A stretch of DNA of 64,000 nt from Hoylesella shahii DSM 15611 = JCM 12083. GTDB lineage: Bacteria; Bacteroidota; Bacteroidia; Bacteroidales; Bacteroidaceae. Shown one piece after another: positions 9,991 through 19,334 of this stretch; the stretch's first letter is position 1; each line of letters begins with the position of its first letter. Position numbers and translations under genes: made by a program. The stretch is taken from the NCBI RefSeq assembly GCF_000613445.1, contig NZ_BAIZ01000006.1:1-64000 (forward strand), given 5' to 3'. The notes under the pieces are model-generated. The model was not told the DNA's origin. It made no database searches and worked only from the letters and a program-made list of their open reading frames with translations.

Positions 9991-10545
9991 ATGAATACAG
10001 CACAGTTAAAGAAAGTATACGCCGAGACAATCGCCCCGGCATTGCAAAAGCAGTTCAACTATTCATCTTCCATGCAGGTGCCTGTCTTGAAGAAAATCGT
10101 TATCAACCAAGGTTTGGGCGATGCTACTCAAGATAAGAAGATTATTGAAGTGGCTATCAATGAGATTACTGCAATTACTGGCCAAAAGGCAGTTGCTACG
10201 TACTCAAAGAAAGACATCGCCAACTTCAAACTTCGTAAGAAGATGCCTATTGGTGTAATGGTTACTCTCCGTCGTGAGAGAATGTATGAGTTCCTCGAGA
10301 AACTCATCCGCGTGTCATTGCCCCGTATTCGCGACTTCAAAGGTATCGAGAGTAAATTCGATGGTCGTGGTAACTACACGCTAGGTATTTCAGAGCAGAT
10401 TATCTTCCCTGAAATAAACATCGATGGAATCGACCGTATTCAAGGTATGAACATCACGTTCGTTACATCGGCTAACACCGACGAAGAGGGATACGCTTTG
10501 TTGAAGGCATTCGGCCTTCCTTTCAAGAACGCTAAAAACGATTAA
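9991..10545 (+). CDS. rplE: Ribosomal protein L5 (uL5)
   Basis: This 184-aa protein binds 5S rRNA and contacts the P-site tRNA. The segment [16 protein letters not shown] (about residues 35-50) and the C-terminal [13 protein letters not shown] are typical. The start is fixed by a perfect Shine-Dalgarno sequence at 9976-9983. In E. coli, S8 binds RNA at the rplE start; no similar fold is obvious here. Confidence 0.97.
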   Translation: MNTAQLKKVYAETIAPALQKQFNYSSSMQVPVLKKIVINQGLGDATQDKKIIEVAINEITAITGQKAVATYSKKDIANFKLRKKMPIGVMVTLRRERMYEFLEKLIRVSLPRIRDFKGIESKFDGRGNYTLGISEQIIFPEINIDGIDRIQGMNITFVTSANTDEEGYALLKAFGLPFKNAKND

Positions 10546-10550
10546 GCAAT

Positions 10551-10853
10551 ATGGCAAAAGAATCAATGAAAGCCCGTGAGGTGAAACGTGCGAAGCTCGT
10601 TGCCCGTTATGCCGAGAAGCGTGCTGCTCTGAAAAAGATTATCGCTACTTCTGAGGACTACACCGAAGCTTACGAGGCAGCTCGCAAGTTGCAGTCAATC
10701 CCCAAGAATGCCAACCCCATCCGCTTGCACAATCGCTGCAAGATCACTGGTCGCCCCAAAGGCTATATCCGCCAGTTCGGTCTGTCGCGTATCCAGTTCC
10801 GCGAGATGGCTTCTGCCGGACTAATTCCCGGTGTAAAGAAGGCTAGCTGGTAA
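10551..10853 (+). CDS. rpsN: Ribosomal protein S14 (uS14)
   Basis: This 100-aa protein is the long, zinc-free form of S14: the C-terminal [19 protein letters not shown] lacks the CxxC pairs of the short zinc form. It starts 5 bp after rplE and is followed by a 144-bp gap with two hairpins before rpsH. Confidence 0.97.
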   Translation: MAKESMKAREVKRAKLVARYAEKRAALKKIIATSEDYTEAYEAARKLQSIPKNANPIRLHNRCKITGRPKGYIRQFGLSRIQFREMASAGLIPGVKKASW

Positions 10854-10864
10854 AACGGAGCAAG

Positions 10865-10935
10865 ATGAATGTTTACGATTAGTGGCGGGCTCGGCCTAAA
10901 TAGGGTACAGACTTGTCGCTAATCTTAACTTTCAT
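10865..10935 (+). promoter_or_regulatory. Extended stem-loop upstream of rpsH
   Basis: ATGAATGTT (10865-10873) pairs with AACTTTCAT (10927-10935) with one mismatch. Inside it GATTAGTGGCG (10877-10887) pairs with TGTCGCTAATC (10914-10924) using G-U pairs. This gives an interrupted stem of about 20 bp in the leader of rpsH. Confidence 0.5.
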
Positions 10936-10957
10936 TACCCCAAAAGGATTTATTTAA

Positions 10958-10983
10958 TATTGTCGGGAAAGTCCCGATCAATT
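10958..10983 (+). promoter_or_regulatory. Second hairpin upstream of rpsH
   Basis: ATTG-TCGGGA pairs with TCCCGA-T-CAAT around a three-base loop with one bulge, 15 bp before the rpsH start. It could block or tune S8 translation. Confidence 0.5.
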
Positions 10984-10997
10984 AAACATTTTATGAT

Positions 10998-11393
10998 ATG
11001 ACAGATCCAATAGCAGATTTTCTGACCAGACTAAGGAATGCAATCATGGCGCATCATCGCGTGGTTGAAGTTCCTGCGTCGAATTTGAAGAAAGAGATCA
11101 CAAAGATTCTCTTTGAAAAGGGTTATATCCTGAACTATAAGTTCGTGGAAGACGGCCCTCAGGGTTCAATCAAGGTTGCCTTGAAGTACGACCCCGTGAC
11201 AAAGGCTAATGCCATCACGAGTTTGAAACGTGTCTCTACTCCTGGTTTGCGCCAGTACACCGGATATAAAGACATGCCGAGAGTAATTAACGGATTAGGT
11301 ATTGCCATCTTATCTACATCCCAAGGTGTTATGACTAACAAAGAGGCTGCCGCTTTGAAAATTGGTGGTGAAGTTCTTTGCTACGTTTATTAA
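10998..11393 (+). CDS. rpsH: Ribosomal protein S8 (uS8)
   Basis: This 131-aa protein binds helix 21 of 16S rRNA and in E. coli is the spc-operon repressor. The start MTDPIADFLTRLRNA and the C-terminal GIAILSTSQGVMTNKEA are diagnostic. It is preceded by two hairpins (10865-10935, 10958-10983), which makes self-regulation by S8 plausible here, though not shown. Confidence 0.97.
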   Translation: MTDPIADFLTRLRNAIMAHHRVVEVPASNLKKEITKILFEKGYILNYKFVEDGPQGSIKVALKYDPVTKANAITSLKRVSTPGLRQYTGYKDMPRVINGLGIAILSTSQGVMTNKEAAALKIGGEVLCYVY

Positions 11394-11395
11394 TA

Positions 11396-11401
11396 GGAGG
11401 G
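11396..11401 (+). promoter_or_regulatory. Strong Shine-Dalgarno site of rplF
   Basis: AGGAGG lies 7 nt before the rplF ATG and just after the rpsH stop. It is one of three such sites in a cluster that otherwise lacks them. Confidence 0.6.
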
Positions 11402-11408
11402 TATAAGT

Positions 11409-11975
11409 ATGTCAAGAATAGGTAAATTGCCAATTAGCATCCCTGCTGGGGTTACCGTTAATCAAGCCAATGGTGTTGTTACCGTAAAAGGTCCTAAGGG
11501 CGAACTGTCACAACACGTTGACGCTTCAATCAAGGTAAATATTGCAGACGGTCAGATTGTCTTCGAAGTAGATGAAAACAGCGCTGTAAACATTAAGCAG
11601 AAGCAAGCTTTCCATGGTTTGTATCGTTCGCTCATCAACAACATGGTAGTAGGTGTTAGCGAGGGTTACACAAAGGTGTTGGAGCTTGTGGGTGTGGGTT
11701 ACCGTGTTTCTAACCAAGGAAATCTTATTGAGTTCTCTTTGGGTTATACACACCCCATCTTCATTCAACTTCCTTCAGAAGTGAAGGTAGAAACCAAGTC
11801 GGAAAGAAACCAGAACCCCTTGTTGATTTTGGAATCTTGCGACAAGCAATTGCTTGGTCTCATCTGCGCTAAAATTCGTTCTTTCCGCAAGCCTGAACCT
11901 TACAAAGGTAAAGGTATTTTGTTCAAGGGTGAGGTTATTCGTAGAAAGTCTGGTAAGACCGCCTCAGCTAAGTAA
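11409..11975 (+). CDS. rplF: Ribosomal protein L6 (uL6)
   Basis: This 188-aa protein sits near the factor-binding site of the 50S subunit. The start MSRIGKLPISIPAGV and the C-terminal signature KPEPYKGKGILFKGEVIRRK are clear. The start is supported by a perfect AGGAGG seven bases upstream. It lies 15 bp after rpsH. Confidence 0.97.
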   Translation: MSRIGKLPISIPAGVTVNQANGVVTVKGPKGELSQHVDASIKVNIADGQIVFEVDENSAVNIKQKQAFHGLYRSLINNMVVGVSEGYTKVLELVGVGYRVSNQGNLIEFSLGYTHPIFIQLPSEVKVETKSERNQNPLLILESCDKQLLGLICAKIRSFRKPEPYKGKGILFKGEVIRRKSGKTASAK

Positions 11976-11993
11976 CTTTAAATTAAGAAGATT

Positions 11994-12338
11994 ATGACAA
12001 CAAAGAAAGTAGAAAGACGAATTAAAATCAAATATAGAATTCGTAAGAGCGTCAATGGTACAGCTGAGCGTCCTCGTATGAGCGTATTCCGTTCAAACAA
12101 GCAGATCTACGTTCAGATTATCAACGACCTCACTGGTACCACACTTGCTTCAGCATCTTCTCTGGGTATGGAAGCCATGCCAAAGAAAGAGCAGGCACAG
12201 AAGGTAGGCGAGCTTGTAGCTCAAAAGGCACAAGCCGCAGGCATCACAGCTGTTGTATTCGACCGTAATGGCTATCTTTATCATGGTCGTGTGAAAGAAT
12301 TGGCTGAAGCAGCCCGCAAAGGTGGACTTAATTTTTAA
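11994..12338 (+). CDS. rplR: Ribosomal protein L18 (uL18)
   Basis: This 114-aa protein binds 5S rRNA with L5. [20 protein letters not shown] (about residues 27-46) and the C-terminal [18 protein letters not shown] are typical. It ends 6 bp before rpsE. Confidence 0.97.
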   Translation: MTTKKVERRIKIKYRIRKSVNGTAERPRMSVFRSNKQIYVQIINDLTGTTLASASSLGMEAMPKKEQAQKVGELVAQKAQAAGITAVVFDRNGYLYHGRVKELAEAARKGGLNF

Positions 12339-12344
12339 ACGATT

Positions 12345-12857
12345 ATGGCAATGAATAAAGTAAGAGTAAATAGTGACGCAGAATTGAAAGACCGCTTGGT
12401 TGCCATCAACCGTGTTACCAAGGTAACAAAGGGTGGCCGTACATTTACGTTCGCTGCTATTGTCGTTGTTGGTGATGGCAATGGCGTTATCGGCTACGGT
12501 CTGGGTAAGGCTGGCGAGGTAACCACAGCTATCGCTAAAGGCGTAGAGTCTGCAAAGAAAAACTTGGTTAAAGTTCCCGTTCTCAAAGGTACCGTTCCTC
12601 ATGAAGTTGAAACTTCGTTTGGTGGTGCACAAGTATTGCTTAAGCCTGCTGCTGCTGGTACCGGTTTGAAGGCTGGTGGTGCTATGCGTGCCGTACTTGA
12701 GAGCTGTGGTATCACCGATGTGATAGCCAAGTCTAAGGGTTCTTCCAACCCCCACAACCTAGTTAAGGCAACCATCGAGGCGCTTAGTCTCATGCGTGAT
12801 GCCTACACTATAGCTGGTGTTCGTGGTATCAGTATGGACAAAGTTTTTAACGGATAA
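12345..12857 (+). CDS. rpsE: Ribosomal protein S5 (uS5)
   Basis: This 170-aa protein affects decoding accuracy and lines the mRNA channel. Its N-terminal RNA-binding segment [20 protein letters not shown] and the [10 protein letters not shown] motif are intact. It ends 15 bp before rpmD. Confidence 0.97.
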   Translation: MAMNKVRVNSDAELKDRLVAINRVTKVTKGGRTFTFAAIVVVGDGNGVIGYGLGKAGEVTTAIAKGVESAKKNLVKVPVLKGTVPHEVETSFGGAQVLLKPAAAGTGLKAGGAMRAVLESCGITDVIAKSKGSSNPHNLVKATIEALSLMRDAYTIAGVRGISMDKVFNG

Positions 12858-12872
12858 AGGACATCAACAACA

Positions 12873-13048
12873 TGGCAACGATTAAAATCAAACAAGTAAA
12901 GAGCAAGATTGGTTACCCACTCGACCAGAAGCGCACGCTTCAGTGTCTGGGCCTTCGTAAGATCTCGCAGGTTGTTGAAGTAGAAGATTCTCCCAGCGTC
13001 CGCGGAATGATTAGAAAGGTTCACCATCTGGTAACTGTAGTTGAATAA
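12873..13048 (+). CDS. rpmD: Ribosomal protein L30 (uL30), frame interrupted
   Basis: L30 is a small 50S protein, usually 58-60 aa. From ATG 12873 the product begins MATIKIKQV and then shifts. Adding one A to the AA at 12899-12900 restores [20 protein letters not shown] and an end at HHLVTVVE (13048), total 58 aa. The conserved L30 pattern after the break shows the gene is real. The break fits a one-base homopolymer error like the others in this window. It lies in its standard place between rpsE and rplO. Confidence 0.9.
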
Positions 13049-13073
13049 CAAACTTAGTCAAATTAGCACATTT

Positions 13074-13520
13074 ATGAAATTACATAATTTGAAACCGGCT
13101 GCTGGTTCCACTCATTCACGTCGTCGTATCGGTCGCGGTCCAGGTTCTGGTCTGGGCGGAACGTCTACCCGTGGACACAAGGGTGCCAAGTCACGCTCAG
13201 GTTATAAAAGAAAGATTGGTTTCGAAGGCGGTCAGATGCCCTTGCAACGCCGCGTTCCGAAGTTTGGCTTCAAGAACATCAATCATAAGGAATTTTTCCC
13301 AGTTAACCTCTCAACTCTTCAGGCTCTTGCCGAAGAGAAGGGCCTTACAAAGATTGGCGCTGCTGAACTGAAAGAGGCTGGCCTTTTCAATGGCAAAAAA
13401 CTCTTTAAGATACTTGGCAACGGCGAACTCAAAGTAGCCCTCACTGTAGAAGCTAACGCATTTTCTAAGTCTGCTGAAGAAGCAATCAAGGCAGCTGGAG
13501 GTAACACCACTTTAATCTAA
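13074..13520 (+). CDS. rplO: Ribosomal protein L15 (uL15)
   Basis: This 148-aa late-assembly 50S protein starts at ATG 13074 (MKLHNLKPAAGS); an upstream in-frame TTG at 13041 overlaps rpmD and is unlikely. The Gly-rich segment RRIGRGPGSGLGGTSTRGHK at about residues 17-36 is diagnostic. It ends 4 bp before secY, the usual arrangement. Confidence 0.97.
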   Translation: MKLHNLKPAAGSTHSRRRIGRGPGSGLGGTSTRGHKGAKSRSGYKRKIGFEGGQMPLQRRVPKFGFKNINHKEFFPVNLSTLQALAEEKGLTKIGAAELKEAGLFNGKKLFKILGNGELKVALTVEANAFSKSAEEAIKAAGGNTTLI

Positions 13521-13524
13521 AACA

Positions 13525-14870
13525 ATGAAAAAGTTAATCGAGACACTAAAGAACTGTTGGAAAGTTGAGGACCTGCGTCAGCGTCTCCTCATCACTTTCT
13601 TATTTGTAGCAATCTATCGTTTTGGATCGTATGTAGTACTTCCAGGTATCAACCCGTCCCAGCTAGAATCTCTACAAAATCAGACCCGTGGTGGCTTGAT
13701 GTCGCTTTTGGATATGTTTTCTGGTGGTGCGTTCTCCAATGCGTCTATCTTCGCGTTGGGAATCATGCCTTACATCTCGGCTTCTATCGTCATGCAACTT
13801 TTGGCTGTGGCAGTGCCCTATTTCCAAAAGATGCAACGTGAAGGCGAGAGTGGTAGGAAAAAAATAAATTGGTACACGCGTGCTCTGACAGTAGTAATCC
13901 TTCTGTTTCAGGCACCGTCGTACCTTATCAACCTAAAGATGCAAGCTGAGGGCGCCTTGGCTACTGGCATCTCATGGTCGGTATTTATCGTTCCTGCCAC
14001 CATCATACTTGCTGCTGGTAGTATGTTCGTTCTTTGGTTGGGCGAGCGTATCACCGACAAGGGAGTTGGAAATGGTATCTCACTTATTATTATGATTGGC
14101 ATTATAGCCCGTTTGCCAGAGGCTTTCTTTCAAGAGTTCACCTCTCGTTTTACAGCCATCTCGGCCGGCGGTCTTGTTTTGTTTATAGTAGAGGTACTAT
14201 TTCTTTATGCTATCATCTGTGCTGCCATTCTTTTGGTACAAGGCACACGCAAAGTTCCAGTGCAATATGCTAAGCGTGTTGTAGGTAATAAGCAATATGG
14301 AGGAGCACGTCAATACATTCCTCTGAAGCTTTTTGCAGCCAACGTTATGCCTATCATCTTTGCGCAGGCCTTGATGTTCATCCCCTTGACACTCGTAAGA
14401 TTTCAAAGCGAGAATGCAAGTTCTATAGTACAGTCGCTGATGGATAACCGCTCATTGTTGTATAATGTCATTTATGTTACGCTCATCATTGCGTTCACTT
14501 ATTTCTATACAGCGATAACGCTAAACCCCACTCAGATGGCTGAAGACATGAAACGCAACAACGGTTTCATTCCAGCATTAAGCCAGGAAAAGACACAGCA
14601 GAGTATATTGACACCGTGATGTCGCGACTCACACTGCCTGGTTCTTTGTTCATAGCATTTATTGCTGTGATGCCTGCATTGGCTGGATTGCTTAATGTAC
14701 AGCAAGGCTTTGCACAATTCTTCGGTGGAACATCATTGCTCATCCTTGTGGGTGTTGTTATCGACACCTTGCAACAGATAGAGAGTTATCTAATGATGCG
14801 TCACTACGATGGATTGCTCAATTCAGGCCATACGCGTAACGCCGCTGCTGGCGTTCCCTCGGCTTATTGA
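13525..14870 (+). CDS. secY: Protein translocase subunit SecY, frame interrupted
   Basis: SecY forms the inner-membrane protein-conducting channel with SecE and SecG. The start KLIETLKNCWKVEDLRQRLL, the plug region around GGLMSLLDMFSGGAFS and the cytoplasmic loop with GERITDKGVGNGISLIIM are typical, with about ten hydrophobic segments. The frame breaks after NNGFIP. Adding one G near 14575 (GC to GGC) restores GIKPGKDTAEYIDTVM and a 448-aa product ending GVPSAY. A consensus error is the likely cause because the gene is essential. Confidence 0.94.
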
Positions 14871-14891
14871 TCTGCCTTGTGAATTTCGCAA

Positions 14892-15680
14892 ATGAAGGTT
14901 TATCTCAAGACTGAAGATGAAATCGAGCTAATGCGCCAAGCTAACCAACTTGTTGGAAAAACCTTGGCAGAATTAGCTAAACATATTGTTCCGGGAGTAA
15001 CGACCCTCCAGTTGGATCGCATAGCGGACGAGTTCATCCGCGATCATGGGGCTATCCCCACGTTCAAGAACTTTCCCAATCCTTTTGGAGGGCCGTTTCC
15101 CGCGAGCATCTGCACCTCGGTAAACGAGGTAGTGGTGCATGGCGTGCCTAGCGAAAAGGTCGTGCTAAAAGACGGAGATATTATTTCTGTTGATTGTGGC
15201 ACACTTCTTGCTGGGTATAATGGTGACAGTTGTTATACATTTTGTGTCGGAGAAGTGGCTCAAAATGTCAGAGATTTCCTCTCTGTGGCACAAAAGTCGC
15301 TCTATCTTGCCATCGAGGCTGCCACTGCTGGCAATCATCTTGGCGATATAGGATATGCTGTGCAATCCTTTTGCGAGAGCTATGGTTATGATATAGTGCG
15401 CGAACTCACAGGTCATGGTATAGGCCGTGATATGCACGAAGAGCCAAAAGTACCAAACTACGGAAGTCGTGGAAGCGGTATGATGCTCAAAGAGGGCATG
15501 TGTATAGCAATCGAACCGATGGTAACCATGGGCTGCAGGCAAATCGGATTAATGCCCGACAAGTGGTCAATACGCACTTTAGATGGCAGTTGGGCAGCTC
15601 ATTACGAGCATACAATAGCCATTAGGAAAGGCAAGGCCGAGATTTTATCAACATTCGAAGGGATAGAAGTTACACATTAA
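14892..15680 (+). CDS. map: Methionine aminopeptidase, type I
   Basis: This 262-aa metalloenzyme removes the initiator methionine after deformylation. All family metal ligands are visible: Asp in ISVDCG and in GDSCYTF, His in GHGIGRDMHEEP, Glu in AIEPMV and in HYEHTIAI; the substrate histidine is in VVHGVP. It lies between secY and infA, a conserved order, and probably acts on the ribosomal proteins made alongside it. The 98-bp gap after it contains a short inverted repeat, AGGTAA/TTACCT (15714-15732), of unknown role. Confidence 0.97.
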   Translation: MKVYLKTEDEIELMRQANQLVGKTLAELAKHIVPGVTTLQLDRIADEFIRDHGAIPTFKNFPNPFGGPFPASICTSVNEVVVHGVPSEKVVLKDGDIISVDCGTLLAGYNGDSCYTFCVGEVAQNVRDFLSVAQKSLYLAIEAATAGNHLGDIGYAVQSFCESYGYDIVRELTGHGIGRDMHEEPKVPNYGSRGSGMMLKEGMCIAIEPMVTMGCRQIGLMPDKWSIRTLDGSWAAHYEHTIAIRKGKAEILSTFEGIEVTH

Positions 15681-15778
15681 CCCAAGTTCGCATGCATATA
15701 ACGTGTGTACATTAGGTAAATACAACTTACCTTCAGCGTGACGAGACAAGAATTACAGAAAAAGCAAAGAGTTAATTT

Positions 15779-15997
15779 ATGGCAAAACAGTCTGCTATTG
15801 AGCAAGATGGAACGATTGTAGAAGCACTATCTAACGCGATGTTTCGCGTAGAGTTAGAAAATGGATGCCCCATAACGGCACACATATCTGGAAAGATGAG
15901 GATGCACTACATCAAGATACTACCAGGCGATAAGGTAAAGGTGGAAATGAGCCCCTACGACCTTACTAAAGGTAGAATTGTGTTTAGATACAAATAA
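15779..15997 (+). CDS. infA: Translation initiation factor IF-1
   Basis: This 72-aa S1/OB-fold protein blocks the 30S A site during initiation. [17 protein letters not shown] and the end [13 protein letters not shown] match the family exactly in length. It starts 98 bp after map and is followed after 13 bp by rpmJ. Confidence 0.97.
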   Translation: MAKQSAIEQDGTIVEALSNAMFRVELENGCPITAHISGKMRMHYIKILPGDKVKVEMSPYDLTKGRIVFRYK

Positions 15998-16010
15998 TTC
16001 AATTTAGAAT

Positions 16011-16127
16011 ATGAAGACAAGAGCATCGTTGAAGAAACGTACGCCCGACTGCAAGATTGTTCGTCGCAAAGGTCGCTTGTTCGTTATTAACAAGAAGAAC
16101 CCCAAGTACAAGACGCGTCAGGGTTAA
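16011..16127 (+). CDS. rpmJ: Ribosomal protein L36 (bL36)
   Basis: This 38-aa protein reads [20 protein letters not shown] and ends NPKYKTRQG. Only one cysteine (Cys14) of the usual zinc-binding set remains: the later positions are replaced (for example [17 protein letters not shown] has no Cys or His). So it appears to be the zinc-free form. It lies between infA and rpsM as in many bacteria. Confidence 0.93.
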   Translation: MKTRASLKKRTPDCKIVRRKGRLFVINKKNPKYKTRQG

Positions 16128-16162
16128 ACATTAATCATTATCAAAACATTTATCATTAACAA

Positions 16163-16543
16163 ATGGCAATAAGAATTGTTGGAGTAGATTTGCCCCAAAA
16201 CAAGCGTGGCGAAATCGCATTGACTTATATCTATGGTATAGGTCGAAGTAGTTCAGCAAAGATATTGGACAAGGCTGGTGTAGACCGTGACCTGAAGGTC
16301 AGCGAGTGGACTGACGACCAGGCAGCCAAAGTCCGTGAAATTATCGGCGCTGAATTCAAAGTAGAAGGTGATCTTCGTTCGGAGATCCAGTTGAACATCA
16401 AGCGTCTCATGGACATTGGATGTTATCGTGGAGTACGTCATCGTAACGGTCTTCCCGTTCGCGGTCAGAGCACCAAGAACAATGCTCGCACCCGTAAAGG
16501 AAAGAAAAAGACTGTTGCTAATAAGAAGAAGGCTACTAAGTAA
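16163..16543 (+). CDS. rpsM: Ribosomal protein S13 (uS13)
   Basis: This 126-aa protein of the 30S head bridges to the 50S subunit. The start [20 protein letters not shown] and the segment [16 protein letters not shown] (about residues 87-102) are diagnostic, followed by a Lys-rich tail. The 81-bp gap to rpsK carries a small stable hairpin. Confidence 0.97.
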   Translation: MAIRIVGVDLPQNKRGEIALTYIYGIGRSSSAKILDKAGVDRDLKVSEWTDDQAAKVREIIGAEFKVEGDLRSEIQLNIKRLMDIGCYRGVRHRNGLPVRGQSTKNNARTRKGKKKTVANKKKATK

Positions 16544-16565
16544 TATTTAGTTGGAAGTTGAAAGG

Positions 16566-16579
16566 CGGGGTTTACCCCG
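16566..16579 (+). promoter_or_regulatory. Small hairpin between rpsM and rpsK
   Basis: CGGGGT-TT-ACCCCG is a compact GC-rich inverted repeat 46 bp before rpsK. The two-base loop would need to open the last pair. No T-run follows. Confidence 0.35.
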
Positions 16580-16624
16580 ATGCTTAAAACTCGAAACTTG
16601 AAACTTTTAAACTAAAAAGAAATT

Positions 16625-17011
16625 ATGGCAAAGAAAATAGCAGCAAAGAAAAGAAACGTCAGAGTAGACGCTCTTGGACAACTTCATGTTCACAGCTCAT
16701 TCAATAACATCATTGTGTCTTTGGCTAACAGCGAAGGTCAAGTAATTTCTTGGTCGTCGGCTGGTAAGATGGGATTCCGTGGTTCTAAGAAGAACACTCC
16801 CTACGCAGCTCAAATGGCAGCCGAAGATTGCGCCAAGGTAGCATTCGACCTTGGTTTGCGTAAGGTTAAAGCTTACGTTAAGGGTCCAGGTAACGGTCGC
16901 GAAAGCGCCATCCGTGCCGTTCACGGTGCAGGAATTGAAGTAACCGAGATTATCGACGTTACACCACTGCCCCACAATGGTTGTCGTCCTCCCAAGCGTC
17001 GCCGCGTATAA
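16625..17011 (+). CDS. rpsK: Ribosomal protein S11 (uS11)
   Basis: This 128-aa protein of the 30S platform shows the diagnostic [16 protein letters not shown] segment ([15 protein letters not shown]), the [12 protein letters not shown] segment and the end [13 protein letters not shown]. Length is standard. It is followed by rpsD after 75 bp. Confidence 0.98.
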   Translation: MAKKIAAKKRNVRVDALGQLHVHSSFNNIIVSLANSEGQVISWSSAGKMGFRGSKKNTPYAAQMAAEDCAKVAFDLGLRKVKAYVKGPGNGRESAIRAVHGAGIEVTEIIDVTPLPHNGCRPPKRRRV

Positions 17012-17086
17012 CACGCTCTTTTCACAACGCTTGCATCTATAGGCAGGCAACAAAGATACACAAACAAATAAGTTATAAAATAGACA

Positions 17087-17692
17087 ATGGCTAGATACAT
17101 AGGTCCGAAATCTAAAATTGCTCGTCGTTTTGGTGAACCCATCTTCGGCGCAGACAAAGTTTTGTCCAAGAGAAACTTCCCTCCTGGACAGCATGGCAAC
17201 AACCGTCGCAGAAAAACTTCTGAGTATGGCGCCATGTTGGCAGAGAAGCAAAAGGCTAAATACACGTATGGTGTTTTGGAGCGTCAGTTCCGCAACATGT
17301 TCGAGAAAGCTGCTAAGGCTAGTGGCATCACCGGTGAGGTGCTGTTGCAAAACCTCGAGAGCCGTCTCGACAACGTAGTGTTCCGTCTTGGTCTGGCTCC
17401 TACCCGTGCAGCTGCACGCCAGCTCGTTGGTCACAAGCATATTGTGGTAGACGGCAAGGTAGTAAACATTCCTTCTTACTCGGTGAAAGCCGGACAAATC
17501 GTTGGTGTGCGCGAAAAAGCTAAGTCGCTCGAAGTTATCGAAGCTGCTTTGGCTGGTTTCAATCACAGCAAGTACCCTTGGCTTGAGTGGGACGACGCTT
17601 CTAAGAGCGGTAAGTTCTTGCACAAGCCCGAGCGTGCCGACATTCCTGAGAACATTAAGGAACAGTTAATCGTTGAGTTGTACTCTAAATAA
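17087..17692 (+). CDS. rpsD: Ribosomal protein S4 (uS4)
   Basis: This 201-aa protein nucleates 30S body assembly. The start [20 protein letters not shown] and an S4 RNA-binding domain (about residues 92-155, including [20 protein letters not shown]) are clear. The N-terminal zinc-binding cysteines of some S4 proteins are absent, so this is the zinc-free form. In E. coli, S4 regulates the alpha operon. Confidence 0.97.
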   Translation: MARYIGPKSKIARRFGEPIFGADKVLSKRNFPPGQHGNNRRRKTSEYGAMLAEKQKAKYTYGVLERQFRNMFEKAAKASGITGEVLLQNLESRLDNVVFRLGLAPTRAAARQLVGHKHIVVDGKVVNIPSYSVKAGQIVGVREKAKSLEVIEAALAGFNHSKYPWLEWDDASKSGKFLHKPERADIPENIKEQLIVELYSK

Positions 17693-17704
17693 ATCATTGA
17701 ATTA

Positions 17705-18696
17705 ATGGCGATATTAGCATTTCAAAAACCTGATAAAGTTGTAATGTTGGAGGCCAACGACAAATTCGGTCGATTCGAATTTCGTCCGCTTGAGCTGGGT
17801 TCGGCGTTACCATTGGTAACTCCCTCCGCCGCATTCTCCTTTCATCGCTAGAAGGTTTCTCTATCAATACCGTGCGCATCGCCGGTGTTGAGCACGAGTT
17901 CTCTTCTGTGCCTGGTGTAAAGGAAGATGTCACCAACATTATCTTGAATTTGAAACAAGTAAGATTCAAGCAAGTAGTAGAAGAATTCGAGAACGAGAAA
18001 GTTAGTATCACGGTTGAGAACACAACAGAGTTCAAGGCTGGTGACATTGGCAAGTATCTGACTGGATTTGAAGTGTTAAACTCCGATTTGGTGATTTGTC
18101 ATTTAGATGCCAAAGCTTCATTGCAGATTGATCTCACCATTAACAAAGGCCGTGGCTATGTGCCCGCCGACGAAAATCGTGAGTTCTGCACTGATGTAAA
18201 TGTAATTCCTATCGATTCCATTTACACCCCCATCCGTAACGTTCGCTATTCTGTTGAACCGTATCGTGTTGAACAAAAAACCGACTACGATAAACTTGTT
18301 ATCGACGTAACTACGGACGGCTCCATTAGTCCCAAAGACGCTCTTAAAGAGGCCGCTAAAATCCTTATCTATCACTTTATGCTCTTCTCAGACGAGAAAA
18401 TCGCCGTTGAGAACCAAGACGTTGATACCAACGAAGAGTTTGATGAGGAAGTTCTACACATGCGACAGCTGCTTAAAACTAAGCTCGTAGACATGAACCT
18501 TAGTGTTCGTGCACTCAACTGTCTCAAAGCCGCCGACGTGGAAACACTGGGCGACCTTGTGCAATACAACAAAACCGACCTTCTTAAGTTCCGTAACTTT
18601 GGTAAGAAATCGCTCACAGAGCTTGATGATTTGCTCTTGGGTCTGAATCTGTCTTTTGGAACCGACATTTCAAAGTATAAACTGGACAGAGACTAA
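17705..18696 (+). CDS. rpoA: RNA polymerase alpha subunit, frame interrupted
   Basis: Alpha dimerises to start RNA polymerase assembly; its C-terminal domain contacts promoters and activators. The frame runs [19 protein letters not shown] to about residue 32, then breaks. Restoring one T in the TT at 17800-17801 gives [20 protein letters not shown], the diagnostic alpha N-terminal motif, and a 330-aa product. The C-terminal domain is intact ([19 protein letters not shown] and [19 protein letters not shown]). The start is 12 bp after rpsD. The break is best read as a sequencing error. Confidence 0.94.
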
Positions 18697-18708
18697 TATT
18701 CAGCACGA

Positions 18709-18734
18709 GCGGATGGAGTGCATGCTCCATCCGC
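18709..18734 (+). promoter_or_regulatory. Strong hairpin between rpoA and rplQ
   Basis: GCGGATGGAG (18709-18718) pairs perfectly with CTCCATCCGC (18725-18734) around a six-base loop. No T-run follows. It lies 39 bp before rplQ and could be a processing or control element. Confidence 0.5.
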
Positions 18735-18773
18735 CATGCCGATTTACTCTTCCGCATTTAAAGAAAACAAAAA

Positions 18774-19274
18774 ATGAGACATAATAAAAAATTCAACCAC
18801 CTGGGTCGTACTGCACCTCACCGTAATGCCATGCTTGCTAATATGGCCATTTCGCTGATTATGCACAAAAGAATCACTACGACTCTCGCCAAGGCAAAAG
18901 CCTTGAAGAAATATGTAGAACCCCTGATTACACGTTCTAAGGAAGATACCACCAACTCACGTCGTGTTGTTTTCCGCTACTTGCAAAACAAATTTGCTGT
19001 AACCGAACTGTTTAAGGTGGTTGCTGCTAAGGTGGGAGACCGTCCTGGTGGCTATACCCGCGTTATCAAGCTGGGTATCCGCAAGGGTGATGCCGCTGAA
19101 ATAGCTTTCATCGAATTGGTTGACTTTGACGAGAACATGGCCAAGACGCCTAAGGCAGAGGCTAAGAAAACTCGTCGTAGCCGCAAAGCCACTAAGGCTG
19201 AAGGCGAAAACGTTGAAGTGGCTCAACCTGCAGCCGAAGAAGCACCTAAGGCTGAAGAAGCTAAGGCTGAATAA
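18774..19274 (+). CDS. rplQ: Ribosomal protein L17 (bL17)
   Basis: This 166-aa protein begins [20 protein letters not shown], the family signature, followed by the standard domain to about residue 120. The remaining 45 residues are a Lys/Ala/Glu-rich tail ([20 protein letters not shown], then [13 protein letters not shown]), longer than in most phyla but common in Bacteroidota. It is the last gene of the cluster, with a strong terminator 27 bp downstream. Confidence 0.97.
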   Translation: MRHNKKFNHLGRTAPHRNAMLANMAISLIMHKRITTTLAKAKALKKYVEPLITRSKEDTTNSRRVVFRYLQNKFAVTELFKVVAAKVGDRPGGYTRVIKLGIRKGDAAEIAFIELVDFDENMAKTPKAEAKKTRRSRKATKAEGENVEVAQPAAEEAPKAEEAKAE

Positions 19275-19300
19275 TCAACAATTATCGATTTATAAATTAA

Positions 19301-19334
19301 ACGTCTCTATCCGTGAGGATAGAGGCGTTTTTTT
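19301..19334 (+). terminator. Intrinsic terminator of the ribosomal cluster
   Basis: ACGTCTCTATCC (19301-19312) pairs with GGATAGAGGCGT (19317-19328), with one G-T pair, around a GTGA tetraloop. A run of seven Ts follows (19328-19334). This is a textbook rho-independent terminator for the operon ending in rplQ. Confidence 0.95.
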
